NCBI GenBank assembly: GCA_011391455.1 | Contig: JAABQN010000064.1 | Span: 1 to 9,602, forward strand | Direction: 5' to 3' | DNA: 9,602 bases | DNA from: Nitrospiraceae bacterium | Lineage (GTDB): Bacteria; Nitrospirota; Nitrospiria; Nitrospirales; Nitrospiraceae | In this document: piece after piece, positions 1 through 5,782 of the stretch | Layout: the number at the start of each line of letters is the position of its first letter | How positions within the stretch are numbered: position 1 is the stretch's first letter | Program-made: the position numbers and the translations under genes | The notes under the pieces: generated by a model | What the model was told of the DNA's origin: nothing | Database searches by the model: none | What the model saw: the letters and a program-made list of their open reading frames with translations, nothing else

Positions 1-1155
1 CGAGACAAGAAAACAGTCGTCCGCGGATACGCTTCCCAGGTCTATTCCGATCTCGGGAAGCTCTTGATATCTCAAGGTCAACCTGCAAAGGCCCGGCAGC
101 ATTTCCGTAAAGCCTTTCGACACCGATGGTCCAACTGGAAAAATCTCCGTCGATGGGCATTGTCAGGCATGCGCCAATTAACTGGATATCGTCAGGCCTT
201 TCCGGAAGGGCAGTCACATGGTATGAGCCGAAGCCTGTTGTCGTCAGGGTCTGCGGGTTTTGTGAGTTGCCCTGCATGCGGGTTGTTCCGGACACAGTTT
301 CCTCTTGTGGAGCGTCATGCAGAGCAAGGCGCGGTGTTCCAAGCGTCGTATCTCATTGGTCGTTGCAAATACTGCGAGAGCGAGTTCGCGCTTCCGCGGT
401 TGCCTGCGCCTCCCGAGTGGTATGCGGCCAATCACGAGTATTATGGCTGGCGGTGGGAGTTTGATTTGTTCCTGACGCAGTTGATGAAGGACCGGCAATT
501 GTGGCCTCTTGACGGTGCATGGAAAATTTTGGAGATCGGCTGTGGAGAAGGAATTTTGCTGGAACGGCTCGCGTCCGAGGGAGAGGTCTGGGGCATCGAA
601 TCCAACACTGCTGCGGCTGCCATTGCCTCGTCCAAAGGACTGCATGTATACGACCAGGATCTCTCCACGTTCCGAGTAAGGTATCCCGGCGTCAGGTTCG
701 ATGTCATCGCGTTCTTTCAAGTGCTGGAACATGTGCCGCATCCGTGGGACTTCCTCTCGGCCCTGAAACCGCTTCTTCCCTGTCACGGGATGATTACCTT
801 CTCGGTGCCGAATCCTGACCGCTATGCAGTCTCGTTGGAGCGAGAACGCTGGGATTACCCCCCGCACCATCTCACAAGGTTTAGCAAGCGGGGGCTTTCG
901 ATGTTGCTCGATCGAGCTGGGTTTGAAGTTGTTGCTATGATCGACAGACCCACCGCTAAAGCGGACGTCGAGGTTGCTTGTAAGATCCTGTACAAATGTG
1001 TGCCGATTCCTCGACGGCTGCGCCAAATTTTGAAGTTTCCATTACGCCTTGCGCTGACACCCATTGCAAAGATGTGTGTGGCTCGGTCCACGGGGCAGGA
1101 TCTGTATGTGGTCGCTAAACCTCGAACGCAAGAGGGTGAAAAATGCTTCGCTTAA
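1..1155 (+). CDS. Partial protein: GT2-type C-terminal tail fused to zinc-ribbon class I SAM methyltransferase
   Basis: The frame is open from base 1 to a TAA at 1153-1155, so the start lies outside the window. Codons 1-50 encode a TPR-like segment (LGKLLISQGQPAKARQHF, then a basic, Trp-rich stretch) typical of the C-terminus of GT2 glycosyltransferases. A methyltransferase follows. Counting from the TTG at 64, a four-cysteine zinc-ribbon pattern (CPAC 69-72, CKYC 101-104) precedes the SAM-binding motif ILEIGCGEG (155-163), the acidic VLEH motif, and the PPHHLTRFSKRGL stretch typical of Methyltransf_23 proteins. The likely role is transfer of a methyl group from SAM to a sugar of the surface glycan, in the cytoplasm; the substrate is unknown. 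The alternative is a separate methyltransferase starting at ATG 223, with GGAAGGG 12 bases upstream. No stop separates the two parts in this frame and both other frames close early, so I favour a fusion or read-through arrangement. The methyltransferase call is firm; the fusion is less so. Confidence 0.85.
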   Translation, partial: RDKKTVVRGYASQVYSDLGKLLISQGQPAKARQHFRKAFRHRWSNWKNLRRWALSGMRQLTGYRQAFPEGQSHGMSRSLLSSGSAGFVSCPACGLFRTQFPLVERHAEQGAVFQASYLIGRCKYCESEFALPRLPAPPEWYAANHEYYGWRWEFDLFLTQLMKDRQLWPLDGAWKILEIGCGEGILLERLASEGEVWGIESNTAAAAIASSKGLHVYDQDLSTFRVRYPGVRFDVIAFFQVLEHVPHPWDFLSALKPLLPCHGMITFSVPNPDRYAVSLERERWDYPPHHLTRFSKRGLSMLLDRAGFEVVAMIDRPTAKADVEVACKILYKCVPIPRRLRQILKFPLRLALTPIAKMCVARSTGQDLYVVAKPRTQEGEKCFA

Positions 1156-1259
1156 GGAGTGTTGAACATAGAGTCCTATATGACTTGGAAGGAAGAGCAG
1201 CCACACTGGAGAAGAGCCTTGACGGGTTCAGCGTGCATAGCAATCTACGGACCTCATAG
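1143..1259 (+). CDS. Small 38-aa ORF of unknown function, coupled to methyltransferase and cysC
   Basis: An ATG at 1143 opens a 38-codon frame (begins MLRLRSVEHRVLYDLEGR) ending at TAG 1257-1259. It has a good Shine-Dalgarno (GAGGG, 1132-1136) six bases upstream. It overlaps the end of the methyltransferase gene by 13 bases, and its stop is followed after one base by the cysC ATG at 1261 (TAG-T-ATG), an arrangement typical of translational coupling. The peptide is charged, with a heptad-like leucine pattern (VLYDLEGRAATLEKSL) that could form a short coiled coil. It has no signal peptide or membrane segment. I do not recognise a family. It may be a real small protein, a leader whose translation sets cysC expression, or the remaining N-terminus of a larger decayed gene. 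The competing reading is an N-terminal extension of CysC in the cysC frame from GTG 1159, where the AAGGAG at 1154-1159 overlaps the start codon and so is badly placed. Confidence 0.45.
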   Translation: MLRLRSVEHRVLYDLEGRAATLEKSLDGFSVHSNLRTS

Positions 1260-1260
1260 T

Positions 1261-1800
1261 ATGTCGAAAGCAATCAAGGGCTTTACAGTATGGCTGACTG
1301 GGCTATCTGGAGCGGGGAAAACGACGCTGGCCCGTTTGCTGGAGAAAGAGCTTTCCAAAAAAGCATTTCAAGTTGAAGTTCTAGACGGGGATGAGGTGCG
1401 TCGGCATGTAAGCAAGGGGTTGGGATTTAGTCGGAAAGATCGAGAAGAGAACATTCGACGAATTGGATTCCTATGCCAGCTTCTGTGTCGGCACGGGGTA
1501 GTCGTTATTGTGGCGGCGATTTCACCATATCGGAACCTACGGGAAGAAATTCGAGCCCAATCCTACGGTCGACTCATTGAGGTATATGTGAAGTGCCCAA
1601 TTGAAGTTCTGATTGCGCAAGACGAGAAAGGTTTGTATGAACGGGCGTTGGCCGGAGAATTGAAGCTTTTCACCGGTGTTTCTGACCCCTACGAGCCCCC
1701 GATGTGTCCCGAAGTTGTGCTGTACACAGACAAAGAAACACCGGGAGAGAGCCTGTACAAGCTCGTCGAACGGCTCAAGGAGCTTGGCTATATCGACTAG
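1261..1800 (+). CDS. cysC: Adenylyl-sulfate (APS) kinase
   Basis: Phosphorylates adenosine 5'-phosphosulfate with ATP to give PAPS, the universal sulfate donor; cytoplasmic. From ATG 1261 the protein has 179 residues, the usual size of a stand-alone APS kinase. Visible motifs: P-loop GLSGAGKTT (14-22), DGDEVR (42-47, APS/ATP-site region), SRKDREENIRRIG (57-69), ISPYR (87-91, holding the conserved serine), KGLYERALAGELK, and FTGVSDPYEPP (137-147). No ATP sulfurylase domain is attached and no cysD, cysN or sat gene is nearby, so this copy probably serves glycan sulfation rather than cysteine synthesis. The sulfotransferase at 4849-5751 is the obvious user of its product. The frame stays open upstream to a GTG at 1159, which would add 34 residues, but that extension has no family character and overlaps the better-supported small ORF. 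I therefore choose 1261, one base after the small ORF's stop, with translation probably coupled. Confidence 0.93.
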   Translation: MSKAIKGFTVWLTGLSGAGKTTLARLLEKELSKKAFQVEVLDGDEVRRHVSKGLGFSRKDREENIRRIGFLCQLLCRHGVVVIVAAISPYRNLREEIRAQSYGRLIEVYVKCPIEVLIAQDEKGLYERALAGELKLFTGVSDPYEPPMCPEVVLYTDKETPGESLYKLVERLKELGYID

Positions 1801-1826
1801 TGTGAGCTGCGCAATGAGTTGCCTGG

Positions 1827-2768
1827 ATGGATAACAGCCGAGCCAGATTGTTCTCCATAGTCATTCCGACCTATAACTATGGGCACTACTTGTCTCGCGC
1901 GCTTGATTCTGTGCTTGTGCAGTCAGGCGAGGATTATGAGATCATCGTCGTCGATGATGGATCGACCGACAATACCAAAGCCGTGATCAAGAGATACCAA
2001 GGCAGTGGGAGTCAGCTCGTCTATGGATATCAAGAAAATCGAGGCCTGGCCGCAACGCGGAATCTCGGCGTGCGGTTGTCGAAAGGGGAATACCTGCTAT
2101 TTCTCGATGCGGACGATGCCCTTTTGCCTTCCGCGCTTTCTTCCTTCCGTTCGGCGGTCGATCACCAAAGGACTCGGGATTTCGTCATAGCTGGGCGGGT
2201 TGTCGTCTCAAGTAATGGCCGGATTAAGAAGATTCCGGCGAAACCATTGTCTCCCAGTCGAGACAAGAATTTTGCTTCGTTCTTGCGGTCCAAGCCAGTC
2301 ACTATCGTCAATGGAAACAGCGTCATCCATCGGCGAGTCTTTGGGCGTCTCAAATTTCCAGAATCTGTGCGCCTTTGGGAGGATCGGGTTTTCTATGCTC
2401 AGCTCCTTGCCTGGTATTCTGGCACGTCCATCGACAATTCTGTCGTGACTATCTACAGGCATGCTTCCAGTCTTAGCCATAATGTAAACCTTGTTAAGCA
2501 AGATGGGCCCAAGACCGTCGATTTGCTCTTCGATCCGGCTGTGCTCCCGCCCAACCTTATGCCGTTTCGCTCCGAGTATGAGGGGGTCACCCACCGCATG
2601 CTTTTTGATGCGCTTTATGTTTCTGGAAGGTATCAAGAAGCCATCGGGGAGTTCTTCGAGATGATGCGTGTATCGCCCAAGCGTGCCCTCACGTTTCAAT
2701 CAATCAGAAGATTTCTGCAGATGAGAGGTGCGCTCATGCGGAGTTCGAAGCGAGATCTGCAAGAATGA
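1827..2768 (+). CDS. Family 2 (GT-A fold) glycosyltransferase
   Basis: A 313-residue GT2 enzyme that would transfer a sugar from a nucleotide-sugar donor to a growing glycan at the cytoplasmic face of the inner membrane. The N-terminal half is canonical: FSIVIPTYNYGHYLSRALDS (9-28), the nucleotide-binding IVVDDGSTD (40-48), NRGLAATRNLG (71-81), and the metal-binding DADD (94-97, the DXD motif). The candidate catalytic acidic pair is WED at 184-186, after GNSVIHRR. The last 80 residues are helical and lack membrane segments. A short TPR-like piece (ALYVSGRYQEAIGEFFEMMRV, about 262-282) echoes the tail seen at the left edge of the window. An in-frame TGA at 1815 rules out an earlier start; the ATG has no clear Shine-Dalgarno. 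It lies 26 bases after cysC and is probably the last gene of the plus-strand operon. Donor and acceptor cannot be read from sequence. Confidence 0.92.
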   Translation: MDNSRARLFSIVIPTYNYGHYLSRALDSVLVQSGEDYEIIVVDDGSTDNTKAVIKRYQGSGSQLVYGYQENRGLAATRNLGVRLSKGEYLLFLDADDALLPSALSSFRSAVDHQRTRDFVIAGRVVVSSNGRIKKIPAKPLSPSRDKNFASFLRSKPVTIVNGNSVIHRRVFGRLKFPESVRLWEDRVFYAQLLAWYSGTSIDNSVVTIYRHASSLSHNVNLVKQDGPKTVDLLFDPAVLPPNLMPFRSEYEGVTHRMLFDALYVSGRYQEAIGEFFEMMRVSPKRALTFQSIRRFLQMRGALMRSSKRDLQE

Positions 2769-2784
2769 TCCATCGAGAAGTATC

Positions 2785-2804
2785 GTCTTTCTGCGGCTAA
2801 AGAC
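2785..2804. terminator. Small hairpin in the convergent gap, possible weak bidirectional terminator
   Basis: The 45 bases between the two convergent stops (2768 and 2814) contain a perfect 6-bp inverted repeat, GTCTTT (2785-2790) and AAAGAC (2799-2804), around an 8-base loop. Its location fits a terminator for both operons. The stem is short and not GC-rich, and neither side is followed by a real U-run, so it does not meet the usual intrinsic-terminator pattern. Confidence 0.25.
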
Positions 2805-2813
2805 CGTGCACCT

Positions 2814-3602
2814 TTAGGACTTGGTCTTCGAATCCTCTTCGAGGATTCCTGGAAGCCAGCTCCGGACCAACCGGCCAAATCTTTGTAGGCGGCAGGCATG
2901 GTCATATATCGCCGAGAGTCTCCGGCGGAGCCTGGTGATGGTGATAAACCCGTCCATTGGAACCCGTGTAAGGCGGAATCGAGAATCTGGGGTATGCAAA
3001 TTGCCACGATCGGATGAACATGCGAGATCGAATCCTGCTTCTGCCACGTAGTCTTCGGCCATGGCGTTGACATCACCGTAGGGGTACGCAAAGGTGCGGA
3101 CTGGTATGCCAAGTCTGTCTTCAAGGATGCACCGTGACCGAACAAGTTCTTCGTGAGCCCGCTCATGAGGAAGTCGGCTTAGATAGGGGTGGCTGACAGT
3201 GTGCGACCCGAACTCTATGCCTTCCCGGCTAAGGCTCGCTATCTCCTCCCACCCCATGAGGGAGGATTCCCAGCTCTTGTCCCACCGGCTACTGCCGCCG
3301 ACTTCACCTGTCACGATATAGACGCTGGCCGAAAAACCATATTTTCGTATGACTGGGAAAGCATGCTCGTAGAAGTTGGTGTAGCCGTCGTCAAAGGTGA
3401 GCACAGCCACACGAGAAGGGATAGGTCTTTCTCCAGTCAGGTATGGGATGCAATCGCGCAAACTGAGACAGCGATATCCTTCTTGAGCCAGGAACCCAAG
3501 GTGCTCTTCGAAGCGATTCAATGGAACCCAGAGCCGACGATGTCCTGCCGGTTCAGCTCGGACCCCAATGTGATGATAGTTAAAAATGGGCAAGAGAAGC
3601 AT
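2814..3602 (-). CDS. Polysaccharide deacetylase (CE4 / NodB-like)
   Basis: A 262-residue carbohydrate esterase family 4 protein, which removes N- or O-acetyl groups from a polysaccharide. Motifs in order: YHHIG near the N-terminus (9-13), motif 1 TFDDGY (69-74, catalytic base and metal-binding Asp), motif 2 SHTVSHP (133-139, metal-binding His134 and His138), and motif 3 FAYPYG (171-176). The core is complete and should be active. The first residues (MLLLPIFNYHH) are the core's first strand rather than a signal peptide, so action before export is likely; similar unsecreted CE4 proteins are common in exopolysaccharide clusters. The ATG at 3602 lies 23 bases inside the end of the upstream GT4 gene and has no good Shine-Dalgarno, which suggests translational coupling. 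It is the last gene of the minus-strand operon. Confidence 0.93.
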   Translation of the reverse strand: MLLLPIFNYHHIGVRAEPAGHRRLWVPLNRFEEHLGFLAQEGYRCLSLRDCIPYLTGERPIPSRVAVLTFDDGYTNFYEHAFPVIRKYGFSASVYIVTGEVGGSSRWDKSWESSLMGWEEIASLSREGIEFGSHTVSHPYLSRLPHERAHEELVRSRCILEDRLGIPVRTFAYPYGDVNAMAEDYVAEAGFDLACSSDRGNLHTPDSRFRLTRVPMDGFITITRLRRRLSAIYDHACRLQRFGRLVRSWLPGILEEDSKTKS

Positions 3603-4818
3603 GGTGATTGCCGTCGAGGGTGCGGTCCGTTATGGAGGCAACTGAATCTCGCCTGCACATTCCCGGAGATGTGCAGAGTGAGCGGTAGAGCCGCAGATGT
3701 TGATCTGCGACGGCACTCCATCGATAGGATTGCGCAAATAGATTTCCCGCAGAGCCTAGTCTGTTAGCTAAAGCCTGGTCTGTGATCAACGTCTGGAGCG
3801 TCTCCGCCAAGCTCTCAACTGAATCCGGTTCGAACAGAAGGCCGGTCTGTCCATCGGAGACGAGTTCGCTCAATCCCGGAACTCTGGAAACGACAACGGG
3901 GCGTCCTGCGGCGTAACTTTCCAGGGTCACGAGGCCGAAGCCTTCACTTTCCCGTGATGGAACGACGGCACATAAGGCATTCTGTAGAAGGTAGGCTTTC
4001 GCGCTGCCGGAGATCCAGCCGACAAACTTCACTCGGTTTTCCATTCCGCATTGATGGGCCAAGCTTTTCAGGTGTTCCTCGTCTCGACCGGCCCCCCCAA
4101 CCACGAGCGACAGGCATTCATGTTCCGTTAGTTGCGCAAGCGCTTTAATTACGAGATCGACTCCCTTGGACCGTCTCAGGCGTCCAAGAAAGAGGAGGTA
4201 CTTTCTTGATGTAATATCGATCGCGAGATCGCGCGGAACCGGTTGAGGCTTGTCGAATTCATCGAGTGCAACACCGTTTGGGATGGTCACAATTTGTGGA
4301 TTCTCCGGAGCGAGGCGGCGCAACAAGTCGGCGGTGTGTTTGCTGATGGCGATAAGGGCATCGGCGGATGCGAATGTGCGGAGATGCCGCTTGCGTAAGG
4401 TGGGATTGTCGACCCATGCTGGATCTAACTCTAAGTTGCCGGAATGGTTCGTGAGCACGAGCGGAAGTCTTAACTGATCTCGACACAATGCGGCAAGGTA
4501 TCCTGCGGGATATACGCCGTGGCAGTGAATGACGTCGAAATGATGAGTTCGGTGAAGCCTGATGAGGTACTGGCAATACCACCAGACGAACCATCGGGTC
4601 GAGAGAAATCTTGGATGACGTACGATGGGATAGGGGAAAGCGGAGTCATGGTCGTGCGGGCGGTGGGTTTTAGGAGCGAGCACGATCACGTGATGGCCCA
4701 GTTTGACGAACTCTCGGGCCAGTGCATCGACGACGACCTCTTGGCCTCCTCGTTTAGGCAGAGCTCTTGTGGTGTACAGGCAGATTCGTAATGGACGATT
4801 AGACACTCGATCAGTCAT
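3580..4818 (-). CDS. Family 4 (GT-B fold) glycosyltransferase
   Basis: A 412-residue retaining GT4 glycosyltransferase. The N-terminal acceptor domain starts with RICLYTTRALPKRGGQE, including the glycine pair near residue 24, and carries DVIHCHG (95-101) and LTNHSG. The donor domain begins near LLFLGRLRRSKGVDLV (208-223) and has NRVKFVGWIS (261-270) and the GT4 nucleotide-sugar signature SRESEGFGLVTLE, with the E-X7-E pair at Glu292 and Glu300. VPGLSELVSDGQTGLLF (313-329) follows, as usual. The last 28 residues look like a non-conserved tail and their coding overlaps the deacetylase start. The ATG at 4818 lies 30 bases after the sulfotransferase stop with only a weak ribosome site. It would add a hexose or similar unit to a lipid-linked glycan at the inner membrane; which sugar is not readable. 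Confidence 0.93.
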   Translation of the reverse strand: MTDRVSNRPLRICLYTTRALPKRGGQEVVVDALAREFVKLGHHVIVLAPKTHRPHDHDSAFPYPIVRHPRFLSTRWFVWWYCQYLIRLHRTHHFDVIHCHGVYPAGYLAALCRDQLRLPLVLTNHSGNLELDPAWVDNPTLRKRHLRTFASADALIAISKHTADLLRRLAPENPQIVTIPNGVALDEFDKPQPVPRDLAIDITSRKYLLFLGRLRRSKGVDLVIKALAQLTEHECLSLVVGGAGRDEEHLKSLAHQCGMENRVKFVGWISGSAKAYLLQNALCAVVPSRESEGFGLVTLESYAAGRPVVVSRVPGLSELVSDGQTGLLFEPDSVESLAETLQTLITDQALANRLGSAGNLFAQSYRWSAVADQHLRLYRSLCTSPGMCRRDSVASITDRTLDGNHHASLAHF

Positions 4819-4848
4819 CTTTTCGCCGTTGGAATTTGCTCCGTGACG

Positions 4849-5751
4849 TCAGTATCCCGTGAGCATGTCAGAATAGCCAAGTCGAGTCATCCAAGGGGTG
4901 TTTTTCACAGCCGCATAGAACGCCATTAGCTCCTGGTCTTGAAGAAAGGCACCGGCTCGGTCCCGCTTGGCCTGTGAGGCAAACGCATCAATGCGCGTTG
5001 CGGAATCCTTGTCGAGTTCACAGAAGCTATGGAGTTCAGCGAGGTATCTTGCCGGGTCTGCAAGGAAATCTTCATAGCGCAGGACGAATTTTCTCTTTTC
5101 AATTGCAGCCAGGACCGTTTCAGCTTGCTCCACATACTCTTCCCACAAGGAAAAGCCACCATCAAGGTAGAGATGACGCACGGCTCCTCGAAACCCCACG
5201 CGCTCAAGGGCCGATTTCCCCCTGAGGAAAGCCGCCAGCCGTCGTGACTGGCTCTGTCGCTTCCGGATATCGCGCTGCTCCATGATGCGGAGGCTCCCCG
5301 CCACATCGACGCCGTTGCGTACGATGTAAATCACCTTGGCGTTTGGAAACACTTTCAGCCAGAGGGGCAGGGTAAAGACATTGCGCGGGTCTTTCCAACC
5401 CCAGAGTTGATCATAGCGGGCAAGGGAGCGATGTCTGAGGAATCGCCGCCAGCCAAGATACTTCACAATCCTCCAGGATCGCGCGTCAGCCTCAAGACTT
5501 CGGGCAGTTGCTTCGACGGCCTCCTGATTTCGATAGAAGTAACGCATAGGAGAGGGATTATCGGAGTATCCGTGGATTTGCAGGAAGATCTTCCGGTTCG
5601 CTCGAAAGAAATAGTAGGCCTCCAGATCTTCCTGGACATGTTCCCCACCCAAGTAGAGACCTAATCCTGACAGGAACTCTGCGAGCATGGTAGTGCCGGA
5701 CCTTGCCATGCCCATAATGATGACTGGTGGACGAATGCAATCGATCGGCAT
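4849..5751 (-). CDS. PAPS-dependent sulfotransferase (Sulfotransfer_3-like)
   Basis: Transfers sulfate from PAPS to a hydroxyl or amine, here probably on a surface glycan. From ATG 5751 it has 300 residues. The 5'-phosphosulfate loop is IIMGMARSGTTML (11-23). The 3'-phosphate site is VIYIVRNGVDVAGS (140-153), with Arg145 and Ser153 as the expected contacts. GWKDPR (118-123) is also typical of bacterial and heparan-type sulfotransferases. No signal peptide or membrane span is seen, so sulfation would occur in the cytoplasm, where PAPS is made. Start choice: ATG 5751 has GAGG eight bases upstream and leaves 31 bases after the propeller gene. A GTG at 5811 would add 20 unconserved-looking residues, lacks a ribosome site and overlaps the previous gene, so I rejected it. 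Its PAPS source is likely CysC, encoded on the opposite strand of this locus. Confidence 0.92.
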   Translation of the reverse strand: MPIDCIRPPVIIMGMARSGTTMLAEFLSGLGLYLGGEHVQEDLEAYYFFRANRKIFLQIHGYSDNPSPMRYFYRNQEAVEATARSLEADARSWRIVKYLGWRRFLRHRSLARYDQLWGWKDPRNVFTLPLWLKVFPNAKVIYIVRNGVDVAGSLRIMEQRDIRKRQSQSRRLAAFLRGKSALERVGFRGAVRHLYLDGGFSLWEEYVEQAETVLAAIEKRKFVLRYEDFLADPARYLAELHSFCELDKDSATRIDAFASQAKRDRAGAFLQDQELMAFYAAVKNTPWMTRLGYSDMLTGY

Positions 5752-5782
5752 ATCAGATGCCTCAGGCGCGCCGTTAGTACTC

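Noticed and set aside
244..1026. Long open frame on the minus strand opposite the methyltransferase gene.
   Set aside because: The translation has no recognisable motif and the plus strand here has a complete methyltransferase; it is a mirror of plus-strand codon use.
1159..1260. N-terminal extension of CysC from GTG 1159.
   Set aside because: AAGGAG overlaps the GTG itself, the 34 added residues lack family character, and the overlapping 38-codon ORF has better signals. Kept only as an alternative.
3189..3767. Open frame of about 190 codons on the plus strand opposite the deacetylase and GT4 genes.
   Set aside because: It spans the antisense of two well-supported genes, including their catalytic motifs, and has no protein-like features.
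4844..4851. Perfect 8-bp palindrome TGACGTCA at the sulfotransferase stop.
   Set aside because: It resembles a eukaryotic CRE site, which has no meaning here. It includes the stop codon and lies in a 30-base gap between co-transcribed genes, so it is likely chance.
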